Counted from the stretch's first letter, positions 9,422 through 21,165 are shown. The stretch: 64,000 nt of DNA from Cloacibacterium rupense (GCF_014645495.1 NZ_BMLV01000004.1:1-64000); one strand, 5' to 3'. Translations and numbers: made by a program. Notes: generated by a model not told the origin, from the letters alone.

Positions 9422-11896
9422 ATGAAGCTCAGGAATACTTTTATAAAGTTATTATTCAGTTTTGTACTCTGTAATCTTAGCTTTGCACAGCAGAGTGATA
9501 AAAGATTAAAATTATGGTATAACCAACCTGCAAAACAATGGGTAGAAGCTCTGCCAATAGGAAACGGCAGAATCGCAGCCATGATTTTTGGTAATCCTTC
9601 TAAAGAAAAACTTCAACTTAATGAGAGCACATTCTGGTCAGGTAGTCCTTCCAGAAATGATAATCCAGATGGTGCCAAAGTGCTAGACTCTGTTCGTTAT
9701 TATATTTTTGAAAAAAATTATAAAAAAGCCGAAAATCTAGCCAATAGAGGTCTTACCGCAAAAAAACTACACGGTTCTAAATTTCAAAGCATAGGAAATC
9801 TTAATATTGATTTCGAAAATGCAAATAATTTTACCAACTTTTACAGAGAATTAGATATCGAAAAAGCTCTTGCAACTACTACATTTACAGCAAATGGAGT
9901 AACTTACAAAAGAGAAGTATTCGCATCAGAACCAGATCAAGTAATTGTAATAAGACTTACAGCTAGCCAAAAAGGCAAGCTATCTTTTACCACATATTTT
10001 GATGGAGAATTACAAAAAATATCAAAAGCTTTAGATAATCATACTTTAGAAATGACGGGGATTTCTAGCTCACACGAAGGAGTTTCAGGACAAGTAAAAT
10101 ACAATGCCACAGCCAATATTATTACCTTCGGCGGTATAAAAACTGTCAAAGAAAATGGTATCAATGTAAGCCACGCAAACGAAGCGCTTATTTTGGTTTC
10201 TATGGCAACCAATTTTACAAATTACAAAACTCTCGATACTAATGAGACTTTAAAATCCAATAATTTTCTAGCTAAAGCCTCCAAAAAAACTTATCAATCG
10301 CTCTTAGAAAATCATATCAAAACTTATCAAAAATATTTCAAAAGAGTGGATTTTGATTTAGGAACTTCTGAAGCTGCAAAATTACCAACAGACCAAAGAG
10401 TTAAAAATTTTGCTACATCTTACGATCCGGCTTTGGTTAGTCTTTATTATCAATTTGGACGTTATCTTCTCATCAGTTCTTCTCAACCAGATGGTCAAGT
10501 TGCCAATTTGCAAGGAATTTGGAACGGTAGCATAAATCCAGTTTGGGATAGTAAATACACCATCAATATTAACACGGAGATGAATTACTGGCCTGCCGAA
10601 AAAACCAATCTCCCTGAAATGCACCAACCTTTAATTCAAATGGTTAAAGAATTAAGCGAAACAGGAGCTGAAACTGCAAAAGTAATGTACAAAAGCAGAG
10701 GTTGGGTAGCACATCATAATACAGATATTTGGAGAATTACAGGTGTTGTAGATTTTGCCAATGCAGGACTTTGGCCTATGGGCGGAGCTTGGCTTTCCCA
10801 GCATCTTTGGGAAAAATATTTATATAACGGAGATAAAAATTATTTGAAATCTATTTATCCTATTTTGAAATCTGCTAGTATTTTTTACGAAGATTTTTTA
10901 ATAGAAGAGCCAACTCATAAATGGTTAGTAGTAAGTCCTTCTATGTCTCCCGAAAATATTCCGCAAGACCACCGAGGAAGTGCTCTAGCAGCAGGAAATA
11001 CAATGGATAATCAACTGGTTTTTGACCTTTTAACTAAGACTATTCTTGCTGCAAAAATTTTAAATCAAGACCAAGAAAAAATCGTAAAATGGGAGAAAAT
11101 TATAGACCGTCTTCCGCCAATGCAAATTGGTAAATATGGTCAGTTGCAAGAATGGATAGAAGATTGGGATAATCAGAATGATAAACACAGACACGTTTCT
11201 CATTTGTATGGTTTGTTTCCTAGTAATCAAATTAATCCAATTACTACACCAGAACTTTTTGATGCTTCTAAAACGGTTCTAATTCACCGTGGTGACGTTT
11301 CTACTGGTTGGAGTATGGGCTGGAAAGTCAATCTTTGGGCAAAATTATTAGACGGAAATCACGCTTACAAATTAATTAAAGACCAATTATCTTTGGTAGA
11401 AAAAGACGGTTGGGGCGAAAAAGGTGGCACGTATGCCAATTTGTTTGATGCACATCCACCATTCCAAATTGATGGTAATTTTGGTTGTACTTCTGGTATT
11501 ATAGAAATGCTTCTTCAAACGCAAAATGGTAGCATCGATATTTTACCAGCTCTTCCTGATGAATGGAAAAAAGGGAAAATTACTGGATTAAGAACTTATG
11601 GTGGCTTTGAAGTGAATTTAGTTTGGAAAGATAATCAAATTACAAAGATTACCATTACATCAAATTTAGGAGAAAATTGTAGAATTCGTGTTCCTAATGA
11701 AGTAGAACTTCTCGGAAAATTAAAATTGAAAAATGCAAAAGGAGATAATCCTAATCCATTTTTTAAAATACCAAAAATTAAGAAACCTATCATTTCTGCT
11801 GAAGCTAAGCTGAATGAAGTGATATTAAAACCTACATTTTTGTATGATTTTGATACAGAAGCTGGTAAAACTTATACTTTAATAATTAAGAAATAA
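9422..11896 (+). CDS. GH95 alpha-L-fucosidase/alpha-L-galactosidase
   Basis: An 824-residue GH95 enzyme with a signal peptide ending near FAQQ (residue 23). GH95 hallmarks are the N-terminal LWYNQPAKQWVEALPIGNGR and LNESTFWSG segments, the NINTEMNYWPAE motif of the (alpha/alpha)6 barrel, the proposed acid Glu in SPSMSPEN, and DAHPPFQIDGNFG near the C-terminus. The family hydrolyses alpha-1,2-L-fucosides with inversion, and some members act on alpha-L-galactosides. A xylan locus of this kind favours L-galactose capping of complex glucuronoarabinoxylan side chains, as known for a B. ovatus GH95 (from memory). The residue that discriminates the two substrates was not checked. It is first in the enzyme run, preceded by a terminator, and only 12 bp separate it from the next gene. 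Confidence 0.88.
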   Translation: MKLRNTFIKLLFSFVLCNLSFAQQSDKRLKLWYNQPAKQWVEALPIGNGRIAAMIFGNPSKEKLQLNESTFWSGSPSRNDNPDGAKVLDSVRYYIFEKNYKKAENLANRGLTAKKLHGSKFQSIGNLNIDFENANNFTNFYRELDIEKALATTTFTANGVTYKREVFASEPDQVIVIRLTASQKGKLSFTTYFDGELQKISKALDNHTLEMTGISSSHEGVSGQVKYNATANIITFGGIKTVKENGINVSHANEALILVSMATNFTNYKTLDTNETLKSNNFLAKASKKTYQSLLENHIKTYQKYFKRVDFDLGTSEAAKLPTDQRVKNFATSYDPALVSLYYQFGRYLLISSSQPDGQVANLQGIWNGSINPVWDSKYTININTEMNYWPAEKTNLPEMHQPLIQMVKELSETGAETAKVMYKSRGWVAHHNTDIWRITGVVDFANAGLWPMGGAWLSQHLWEKYLYNGDKNYLKSIYPILKSASIFYEDFLIEEPTHKWLVVSPSMSPENIPQDHRGSALAAGNTMDNQLVFDLLTKTILAAKILNQDQEKIVKWEKIIDRLPPMQIGKYGQLQEWIEDWDNQNDKHRHVSHLYGLFPSNQINPITTPELFDASKTVLIHRGDVSTGWSMGWKVNLWAKLLDGNHAYKLIKDQLSLVEKDGWGEKGGTYANLFDAHPPFQIDGNFGCTSGIIEMLLQTQNGSIDILPALPDEWKKGKITGLRTYGGFEVNLVWKDNQITKITITSNLGENCRIRVPNEVELLGKLKLKNAKGDNPNPFFKIPKIKKPIISAEAKLNEVILKPTFLYDFDTEAGKTYTLIIKK

Positions 11897-11908
11897 AATA
11901 TTTTTAAA

Positions 11909-13654
11909 ATGAAATTTAAAATAGAAAAACCAAATTTTTTAAAAGCAAAAACTGTTGCTTTAACGATGTCTGCATTGCTTTCATTTAATTACGCATCTTC
12001 ACAAAAAATTACAAAAAATGTAAAAGATGCGCCTGTTTTTTCCAATTTTACATACAAAGGAAATGATAATATTTATAATGAAAATCCATTAAAACCAGAC
12101 GAGTTTTACACACCTATTCTTCAGGGGTGTTATCCAGATCCTAGTATTACCAGAAAAGGAGAAGATTATTATTTGGTGAATTCTTCGTTTTCTATGTTTC
12201 CAGGTGTGCCTATTTTTACTTCTAAAGACTTAGTAAATTGGAAACAAATTGGTCACGTTTTAGACAGACCCTCTCAGTTATTAGTAGAAAAGTCTGGTGT
12301 TTCTCACGGGATTTATGCTCCGGATATTAAATACAATAAAAATAACGATACTTTTTATATGATTACCACTCAGTTTGCTGGTGGAATCGGGAATATGGTG
12401 GTAAAAACCAAAGATCCTGCGAAAGGTTGGAGTGAAGTTCAAAAACTTAATTTTGACGGAATTGACCCTTCACTTTTCTTTGATGATGATGGGAAAGCGT
12501 ATGTAGTTCATAACGATGCTCCGCCAAAAGGAACTGAATTGTATAATGGTCACCGTGTGATTAAAATTTGGGATTATGATTTAGAAAAAGACCAAATAGT
12601 AGCAGGTTCTGATAAAATTATTGTGAATGGTGGTGTAGATCTTTCTCAAAAACCAATTTGGATTGAAGGGCCACATATTTACAAGAAAAATGGAAAATAT
12701 TATCTAATGTGTGCAGAAGGTGGAACTGGAGATTGGCACAGCGAAGTTGTTTTTGTGAGCAATAGTCCGAAAGGTCCATTTATTCCAGCAGCTAATAATC
12801 CTATTCTTACGCAACGTTATTTTCCGAAAGACCGAAAAAATAAAATGGATTGGACTGGTCATGCTGATTTGGTAGAAACTCCAGACGGAAAATATTACGG
12901 TGTATTTTTAGGAATTCGTCCTAACGAAAAAAATCGTGTGAATTCTGGTAGAGAAACTTTTATGCTGCCTGTAGATTGGAGTGGAGAATTCCCAGTTTTT
13001 GAAAACGGTTTGGTTCCTTTAAAACCAAAATTGAAACTGCCAAATGGTGTTACCAATCAGACTGGACAAAACGGATTCTTCCCGAACGGAAATTTCACTT
13101 TCTCAGACCCTTTAAACAAACCGAATCTTGATTATAGATGGATTGCAATGAGAGGGCCAAGAGAAGAATTTGTTTCCGTGTCAAAAGATGGGACAAAAGT
13201 AATCCCTTTTGAAAACAATGTTAAAGCATTAGCACCAATTTCTGCATTATTCCATAGACAACAGCATTCGTCGTTTGACGCTTCCGTTACAATGAAATAT
13301 AAACCAAAATCCGAAAAAGATTTGGCAGGAATTACTTGCTACCAAAGCGAAAGATTTAATTATGTATTAGGAATTACCAAAAAAGATAAAGATTTTTATG
13401 CTGTTTTGGAGAGAACCGAAAAAGGAAACTCAACCATTATTGCCAGCGAAAAATTACCATCTTACACAGCAATTCAATTGCAAGTAATTGCTAAAGGAGA
13501 TGAATATACTTTTGCCTATTCGCTAGACGGTAAAAATTATAAAAATATCGGTGGAACCGTATCTGGGGATATTTTATCTACCAATGTAGCAGGCGGTTTC
13601 ACAGGAAGTCTTATTGGTTTGTATTCTACATCATCTAATGATATTAAACCTTAA
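11909..13654 (+). CDS. GH43 beta-xylosidase/alpha-L-arabinofuranosidase with C-terminal jelly-roll
   Basis: A 581-residue GH43 protein with a signal sequence (about residues 1-31) and a five-bladed beta-propeller (about 65-380). The catalytic triad is visible: Asp77 in GCYPDPSITR, Asp186 in GIDPSLFFDDDG and Glu253 in IEGPHIYKKNGKYYLM. SMFPGVPIFTSKDLVNW is typical of the xylosidase/arabinofuranosidase subfamilies that carry a C-terminal concanavalin-like domain (here about 390-581). The chain stops at IGLYSTSSNDIKP. The closing strand seen in the next paralogue (GGYIDVDFFDYKR) is missing, so the C-terminus looks truncated. Twelve bp separate it from the neighbours on each side. It probably acts in the periplasm on xylo-oligosaccharides or arabinose side chains; the precise specificity cannot be read from the sequence. 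Confidence 0.88.
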   Translation: MKFKIEKPNFLKAKTVALTMSALLSFNYASSQKITKNVKDAPVFSNFTYKGNDNIYNENPLKPDEFYTPILQGCYPDPSITRKGEDYYLVNSSFSMFPGVPIFTSKDLVNWKQIGHVLDRPSQLLVEKSGVSHGIYAPDIKYNKNNDTFYMITTQFAGGIGNMVVKTKDPAKGWSEVQKLNFDGIDPSLFFDDDGKAYVVHNDAPPKGTELYNGHRVIKIWDYDLEKDQIVAGSDKIIVNGGVDLSQKPIWIEGPHIYKKNGKYYLMCAEGGTGDWHSEVVFVSNSPKGPFIPAANNPILTQRYFPKDRKNKMDWTGHADLVETPDGKYYGVFLGIRPNEKNRVNSGRETFMLPVDWSGEFPVFENGLVPLKPKLKLPNGVTNQTGQNGFFPNGNFTFSDPLNKPNLDYRWIAMRGPREEFVSVSKDGTKVIPFENNVKALAPISALFHRQQHSSFDASVTMKYKPKSEKDLAGITCYQSERFNYVLGITKKDKDFYAVLERTEKGNSTIIASEKLPSYTAIQLQVIAKGDEYTFAYSLDGKNYKNIGGTVSGDILSTNVAGGFTGSLIGLYSTSSNDIKP

Positions 13655-13665
13655 GAAATTTTAAA

Positions 13666-15291
13666 ATGAAGTGTTTTTCAGTACTATTTATTTGTATCAT
13701 TTTTACAAGTTTTACTGGGTTGCAAAATTGTGCAGCCCAGATAAAACCTGTAAATAAAGAAAACGTTACCACAAAATTTACCAATCCCATAATTTGGGCA
13801 GATGTTCCAGATTTATCTATTACCAGAAATGGAGATGATTTTTATCTCATCAGTACTACTATGCATTTAATGCCAGGAGCTCCAATAATGCATTCTAAAG
13901 ATTTGGTGCATTGGGAAATGGTGAGTTATGTTTTTGATACTTTAAATGACAATTCTAAATATGATTTATTAGACGGAACGGTATATGGTCGCGGACAATG
14001 GGCTTCGTCTATTCGTTATCACAAAGGGAAATATTATGTGCTTTTTTCGCCTAATGATGAACCTTTCAAATCATACATCTACGTAACAGAAAATCCTGAA
14101 AAAGGAAATTGGAAACTGATTACCAGAACCAGACATTTTCATGATGCTTCTTTGTTTTTTGATGAAGATGATAGAGTGTATGTCTATACTTCTAATAAAG
14201 TTTTTGAATTAAGTTCAGATTTTAAAAATGTTATCGGCAATCAGGAAGGTACAGAAATTTTTCAACGAGATGCAGAAGAAACAGGTCTTTTAGAAGGAAA
14301 TCAAGTGATAAAAAAAGACGGTAAATATTATCTGATGATGATTTCTTGGCCTCAAAAAGGAAAGAGAAGACAACTAGTTTACAGAGCAGATAAAATAACG
14401 GGGCCTTATGAAAAGAAGGTTTTAATTGAAGATAATTTTCTAAATTTTCCGTATGTAGGTCAAGGTGCTTTAATTGATGATAAAAATAACAATTGGTATT
14501 CTTTGATTTTTCAAGATAGAAATGGAGTAGGTCGTGTTCCTATTTTGTTGCCTGTAAAATGGAAAAATGATTGGCCTGTTTTAGGAGAAAATGGTAAAGT
14601 TCCACTTCATGCTGAGGTTTTGCTTCCGCCATTTAAAGCTAAAAATCATTTGGTGGAAAGTGATCATTTTTCTTCTGACCAACTCAAAATTCAATGGCAA
14701 TGGAATCACAATCCTGTTAAAAATGCTTGGTCTTTATCAGAAAGAAAAGGTTTTATGAGATTAAAAACCAGCAGAATAGTAGATAATCTATATGCTGCTC
14801 CCAATACTTTGACTCAAAGAATGGAAGGTCCTAAATCCAGAGGAGTTGTAGCTATAGATTTAAAAGGAATGAAAGATGGTGATGTTGCTGGTTTCAGTGC
14901 ATTCAATGGTGATTCTGGAGTTTTGTCTGTGGTGAAAGAAGGCAAGAAAAAGTACATTGTTTTTTCTACAAATTCGGTGAGTTTAGATAATAAAACCAAA
15001 ACCATTACTGAGGTGAAAAAAGAAGAAAAAAAACGCATTCTTTTGAGTGCTGATAAAGTTTTTCTTCGCATAGAAGCAGATTTTAACTTGGGTAAAGATT
15101 TGGCTAGTTTCTCTTACAGTACAGACCAAAAAAACTGGACGGAAATGGCGAAAGATTACAAAATGATTTTCGATTATAGAAGATTTTTTATGGGATCTAA
15201 ATTTGCAATATTCAACTATGCTACTAAGAATTTGGGTGGTTATATAGATGTCGATTTTTTCGATTATAAAAGAATTGATGTAGAAGATTAA
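13666..15291 (+). CDS. GH43 beta-xylosidase/alpha-L-arabinofuranosidase
   Basis: A 541-residue GH43 paralogue of the gene just upstream. The signal peptide is about residues 1-24 (FTGLQNCAAQ). The Cys in that segment is not followed by a typical lipobox pattern, so a soluble periplasmic form is more likely. The propeller spans about 37-310, with Asp49 in ADVPDLSITR, Asp160 in HDASLFFDED and Glu210 in LLEGNQVIKKDGKYYLM as the expected triad. A C-terminal concanavalin-like domain (about 325-541) ends in GGYIDVDFFDYKR, the complete form of the strand missing in the upstream paralogue. The pair probably arose by tandem duplication and has diverged, for example in specificity for substituted versus bare xylose. 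Confidence 0.88.
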   Translation: MKCFSVLFICIIFTSFTGLQNCAAQIKPVNKENVTTKFTNPIIWADVPDLSITRNGDDFYLISTTMHLMPGAPIMHSKDLVHWEMVSYVFDTLNDNSKYDLLDGTVYGRGQWASSIRYHKGKYYVLFSPNDEPFKSYIYVTENPEKGNWKLITRTRHFHDASLFFDEDDRVYVYTSNKVFELSSDFKNVIGNQEGTEIFQRDAEETGLLEGNQVIKKDGKYYLMMISWPQKGKRRQLVYRADKITGPYEKKVLIEDNFLNFPYVGQGALIDDKNNNWYSLIFQDRNGVGRVPILLPVKWKNDWPVLGENGKVPLHAEVLLPPFKAKNHLVESDHFSSDQLKIQWQWNHNPVKNAWSLSERKGFMRLKTSRIVDNLYAAPNTLTQRMEGPKSRGVVAIDLKGMKDGDVAGFSAFNGDSGVLSVVKEGKKKYIVFSTNSVSLDNKTKTITEVKKEEKKRILLSADKVFLRIEADFNLGKDLASFSYSTDQKNWTEMAKDYKMIFDYRRFFMGSKFAIFNYATKNLGGYIDVDFFDYKRIDVED

Positions 15292-15335
15292 TTCTTTAAA
15301 TTTTAGAAAATAATATTTTTTTTATCCTAAACAAT

Positions 15336-15354
15336 AAGTGTAAAAAATACAAAT
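15336..15354. promoter_or_regulatory. candidate Nudix-regulator operator, site 2 (near match)
   Basis: AAGTGTAAAAAATACAAAT keeps the left half-site, the seven-base spacing and ACA of the AAGTGT-N7-ACATTT repeat; two bases of the right half differ. It lies 8 bp before the ATG at 15363, in the 71-bp gap between two genes of the enzyme run. No TAnnTTTG box is seen here, so it could act as a roadblock inside an operon, control an unrecognised internal promoter, or be a chance match in A-rich leader sequence. Confidence 0.35.
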
Positions 15355-15356
15355 AA

Positions 15357-17288
<1,932 letters not shown>

Positions 17289-17337
17289 GAAATTGAGCTA
17301 AACAGACTGTCAGCTTTCTAATTCAAAATCATACACA

Positions 17338-19782
17338 ATGAATTTCAATAAAATAAAAATCAAAACGCTTATTATAACGATTGTAATTGTATCAGGAAAA
17401 ATCTATGCGCAATCGTATCAGAAGACAGATTCAGGATTGAAATTTTCTACGGATAATCTGAATGTTGAAGTGAAATTGTACGGTGAAAATACGATTAGAA
17501 TTATTAAATATCCTTCAGGAAAATCATTTGAGAAAAACAGTCTTTCGGTTATTAAAAAAGAAGAGAAATCCAAATTCTCGGTTTCAGAAAGCAAGAATAT
17601 TATTTCATTAAAAACGAATGATTTAAATGTTTTTATTGACGCTAAAAATGGAACGATTACTTATAAATCATTCTCGGGAAAAGAATTGTTGAAGGAAGTT
17701 GGAAGCAATTTCCAACCTTTTAATGATGCCGGAAATCAAACCTATTCTGTTTCACAATCTTTTCAGTTGGAAAAAGACGAGCCAATTTATGGTTTAGGAA
17801 TTCTACAAAACGGAAAAATGTCTCAGCGAAATACAGATGTTAAAATGATTCAAAATAACACTTGGGATTTTGTACCTTTTTTTCAGTCTGTGAAAGGTTA
17901 TGGTATTTTTTGGGATAATTATTCTCCTACACAATTTACAGACACGCCGCAGAAAACATCTTTTTCTTCTGAAGTAGGAGATATTGTAGATTATTATTTT
18001 ATCTACGGAAAAAATGCAGATGGTGTGGTAACCGGAATGCGAAATTTGACAGGAAAAGTACCGATGATTCCGTTGTGGACTTATGGTTTTTGGCAAAGCA
18101 AAGAACGCTATAAAAGTCAAGATGAATTGGTAGATGTCGTTAAAAAATACCGTGATTTACAAGTTCCTTTAGACGGAATTATTCAGGATTGGCAATATTG
18201 GGGAAATAATTATCAGTGGAATGCAATGGATTTTATCAGTCCAGATTTTCCCGATGCCAAAAAAATGATTCAGAATATTCACGATATGAATGCACATCTT
18301 TCCGTTTCTATTTGGTCTTCTTTCGGACCAATGACCAATCAATATCGTGAAATGGATAAAAAAGGAATGCTATTCAATATCAATACCTGGCCAGAATCAG
18401 GTAGAGAAGTTTGGCCTCCTGATATGAATTATCCTTCAGGCGTGCGTGTTTATGATGCCTACAATCCCGAAGCGAGAAATATTTATTGGAAATATTTGAG
18501 TAAAGGTGTTTTTAGCCTTGGCATAGATTCTTGGTGGATGGATTCTACAGAACCAGACCATCTCAGCCAAAAACCAAAAGATTTAGATACCAAAACCTAC
18601 CTTGGTTCTTTCAGAAAAGTGAGAAATGCGTATCCATTAATGACGGTTGGCGGGGTTTATGACCATCAGCGCGAAACTACCAATGATAAAAGAGTTTTTA
18701 TTCTTACAAGGTCTGCTTTTGCTGGTCAACAGAGGTATGCAGCCAACACGTGGTCGGGAGACGTTAATTCTTCTTGGGAATCTTTACGAAATCAAATTCC
18801 TGCTGGTTTGAATTTTAGTTTAACTGGTAACCCAAATTTTAATTCAGATATCGGCGGTTTCTTTGCTGGCGTTTATAAAAGAAATGGTGGTGCCAAAAAT
18901 CCGATGTTCCAAGAATTGTACGTTCGATGGTTGCAATACGGAACTTTCACACCAATGATGCGTTCGCACGGAACGGATGTGCCAAGGGAAATTTACCAAT
19001 TTGGGAATAAAGGTGATGTGGTTTATGATGCGATAGAGAAATTCATCAAATTGCGTTACAGTATGTTGCCTTACATTTATTCTACTTCTTGGGATGTTTC
19101 TAAAAATAATTCGAGTTTTTTGAGAGCACTTTCGATGGATTTTTCATCAGACAAAAAAACTTGGGATGTCAATAATGAATACCTTTTCGGGAAATCATTC
19201 TTAGTGGTTCCGATTCTCAATCCTCAATATACTCCAGAAAAAATTGTAAAAACCGATGAAAATGAAGGTTGGGACAAAACTGACGCTAGTAAAAAAGAAA
19301 ATTCACTTTCCGATATAGATTTTACCCAAAACAAAACTGTAAAAGTTTATCTTCCAACAGGTTCAGACTGGTTTGACTTCTGGACAAATGAGAAATTTAA
19401 TGGCGGTCAGGAAATTCAAAAAAACGTTAATCTTCAAAGTATTCCGTTGTATGTGAAAGCAGGAAGTATCATTCCGTTTGGTTCAGATGTGCAGTACGCA
19501 ACCGAAAAAAAATGGGACAATCTCACATTGAAAATTTATCCTGGAGCTGATGCAGATTTTGTTTTATACGAAGATGAATTTGATAATTATAATTATGAAA
19601 AAGGAGATTATACCGAAATCCCTTTCCATTGGAACGAAAAATCAAAAACCTTGACAATAAATTCTCGAAAAGGAAATTTTAAAGGAATGATTGATAAACG
19701 AAATTTCAATCTGATTCTTCCTGATGGTCAACCAAAATCGGTGAGTTATTCAGGAAAAAAAGTGACTATTAATTTTAAATAA
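17338..19782 (+). CDS. GH31 glycosidase, probable alpha-xylosidase
   Basis: An 814-residue GH31 enzyme with a signal peptide ending near IYAQS (residue 25). It has an N-terminal beta-sandwich, then a TIM barrel. Asp402 in GIDSWWMDSTEP is the nucleophile and Asp475 in TWSGDVNSSW the acid/base. The WWMDSTEP form, with the preceding QDWQYWG (about 283-289), resembles alpha-xylosidase-type rather than alpha-glucosidase-type members. In complex xylans alpha-linked xylose caps arabinose branches, which fits this locus. It is a paralogue of the GH31 at 25194 but lacks the PA14 insert. It starts 49 bp after the esterase, and a GH43 follows after 15 bp. Substrate choice (xylose versus glucose or galactose) is inferred. 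Confidence 0.87.
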   Translation: MNFNKIKIKTLIITIVIVSGKIYAQSYQKTDSGLKFSTDNLNVEVKLYGENTIRIIKYPSGKSFEKNSLSVIKKEEKSKFSVSESKNIISLKTNDLNVFIDAKNGTITYKSFSGKELLKEVGSNFQPFNDAGNQTYSVSQSFQLEKDEPIYGLGILQNGKMSQRNTDVKMIQNNTWDFVPFFQSVKGYGIFWDNYSPTQFTDTPQKTSFSSEVGDIVDYYFIYGKNADGVVTGMRNLTGKVPMIPLWTYGFWQSKERYKSQDELVDVVKKYRDLQVPLDGIIQDWQYWGNNYQWNAMDFISPDFPDAKKMIQNIHDMNAHLSVSIWSSFGPMTNQYREMDKKGMLFNINTWPESGREVWPPDMNYPSGVRVYDAYNPEARNIYWKYLSKGVFSLGIDSWWMDSTEPDHLSQKPKDLDTKTYLGSFRKVRNAYPLMTVGGVYDHQRETTNDKRVFILTRSAFAGQQRYAANTWSGDVNSSWESLRNQIPAGLNFSLTGNPNFNSDIGGFFAGVYKRNGGAKNPMFQELYVRWLQYGTFTPMMRSHGTDVPREIYQFGNKGDVVYDAIEKFIKLRYSMLPYIYSTSWDVSKNNSSFLRALSMDFSSDKKTWDVNNEYLFGKSFLVVPILNPQYTPEKIVKTDENEGWDKTDASKKENSLSDIDFTQNKTVKVYLPTGSDWFDFWTNEKFNGGQEIQKNVNLQSIPLYVKAGSIIPFGSDVQYATEKKWDNLTLKIYPGADADFVLYEDEFDNYNYEKGDYTEIPFHWNEKSKTLTINSRKGNFKGMIDKRNFNLILPDGQPKSVSYSGKKVTINFK

Positions 19783-19797
19783 TCTTAAAATCAGACG

Positions 19798-21165
19798 ATG
19801 AAATTTTTAAGTTTAATAATCATTTTAGGATTTTTTCAGATTTCCTTCGCTCAAAATCCAATCATCCAGACCAAATTCACAGCCGATCCTGCGCCGATGG
19901 TTTATAAAGACACGGTTTTTCTATATACCAGTCACGATGAGGACGATGCTTTCGGATTTAAAATGAAAAACTGGCTGCTGTACACTTCCACAGATATGGT
20001 CAACTGGACTGACCACGGAATCGTAGCTTCCCTAAAAGACTTTAAGTGGACCGACCCGGAAAACGGAGCGTGGGCGCCACAAGTCATCGAAAGAAATGGC
20101 AAATTTTATATGTATTGTCCGATGCCTGGACAAAGAGGAATAGGCGTTTTGGTGGCGGACAGTCCGTATGGACCTTTCAAAGATCCTATCGGAAAACCTT
20201 TGGTAAAAAATTCCAGCGATGATATTGACCCGACTGTTTTCATTGATGATGATGGACAAGCCTATCTCTACTGGGGAAATCCAAATTTATGGTATGTGAA
20301 ACTGAATGAAGATATGATTTCCGTAAATGGTGAAGTAACAAAAGACGCTTCAATTGCCAAAGTGAAGGATTCACCCGACCCGTTTCATTATCAAGAAGGA
20401 CCTTGGGTTTGGAAAAAAAACGGGAATTATTATCTGGCTTATGCATCTACTTGCTGTCCAGAAGGAATCGGTTATGCAATGGCAAAATCCGCAACCGGAC
20501 CTTGGGAATTCAAAGGAATGATTATGGACAGCGACAAACGTTCTAACGGAAATCATCCCGGAATTATTGATTATAAAGGAAAATCTTACGTTTTCGGATT
20601 CAATTATAACATTGGTAAACAGACGATGAGCAAACATTATGAGCGCCGTTCTGTTTGTGTAAGCGAAATGAAATATAATGCTGACAGAACTATCCAGAAG
20701 CTCCCTTTTTGGAATCCTGATGGTGTAAAAAGAATCGAAACTCTTAATCCGTACAAGAGAGTAGAAGCCGAAACCATCGCTTTTAGTGAAGGCTTGAAAA
20801 CCGAAAAAATGACGGAATGGGAAAGAAATAATCCTTACGATACAGGCAAAAAAATTACAGACAGAATCGTTGTTTCATCCATCAACAACGGTGATTATAT
20901 CAAAGTTCAGGGTGTAGATTTTTCTAAAGGAACACAATCTATAGAAGTATCTGTAGCAGCTTTGTACGGTGGAAATATAGAAATCAGAACTGATTCTTTG
21001 GAAGGACAGCTTTTAGGAACTGTAAAAGTCATCGGAAAAGCAGAAGGCGATATTTTTAAAACCATTACAACTCCAGTAAAAAATATCAAAGGCATTCACG
21101 ATTTGTATTTTGTTTTCAAAGGCGAAAAAGACCTTTTCTATTTTGATTGGTGGAAGTTTAATTAA
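19798..21165 (+). CDS. GH43 arabinofuranosidase/xylosidase with C-terminal CBM6-like domain
   Basis: A 455-residue exported GH43 (signal peptide to about residue 19, FAQN). Triad candidates are Asp30 in TADPAPMVY, Asp144 in [19 protein letters not shown] and Glu200 in YQEGPWVWKKNGNYYL. The C-terminal part (about 325-455, from RVEAETIAFSEG to LYFVFKG, FDWWKFN) looks like a CBM6-type jelly roll. It belongs to a set of three close relatives in the window (also 27789 and 51898). Its DNA visibly uses more G/C-ending codons than most neighbours, suggesting a different history. It may cleave arabinose from xylan side chains; endo-activity cannot be excluded. Confidence 0.86.
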   Translation: MKFLSLIIILGFFQISFAQNPIIQTKFTADPAPMVYKDTVFLYTSHDEDDAFGFKMKNWLLYTSTDMVNWTDHGIVASLKDFKWTDPENGAWAPQVIERNGKFYMYCPMPGQRGIGVLVADSPYGPFKDPIGKPLVKNSSDDIDPTVFIDDDGQAYLYWGNPNLWYVKLNEDMISVNGEVTKDASIAKVKDSPDPFHYQEGPWVWKKNGNYYLAYASTCCPEGIGYAMAKSATGPWEFKGMIMDSDKRSNGNHPGIIDYKGKSYVFGFNYNIGKQTMSKHYERRSVCVSEMKYNADRTIQKLPFWNPDGVKRIETLNPYKRVEAETIAFSEGLKTEKMTEWERNNPYDTGKKITDRIVVSSINNGDYIKVQGVDFSKGTQSIEVSVAALYGGNIEIRTDSLEGQLLGTVKVIGKAEGDIFKTITTPVKNIKGIHDLYFVFKGEKDLFYFDWWKFN

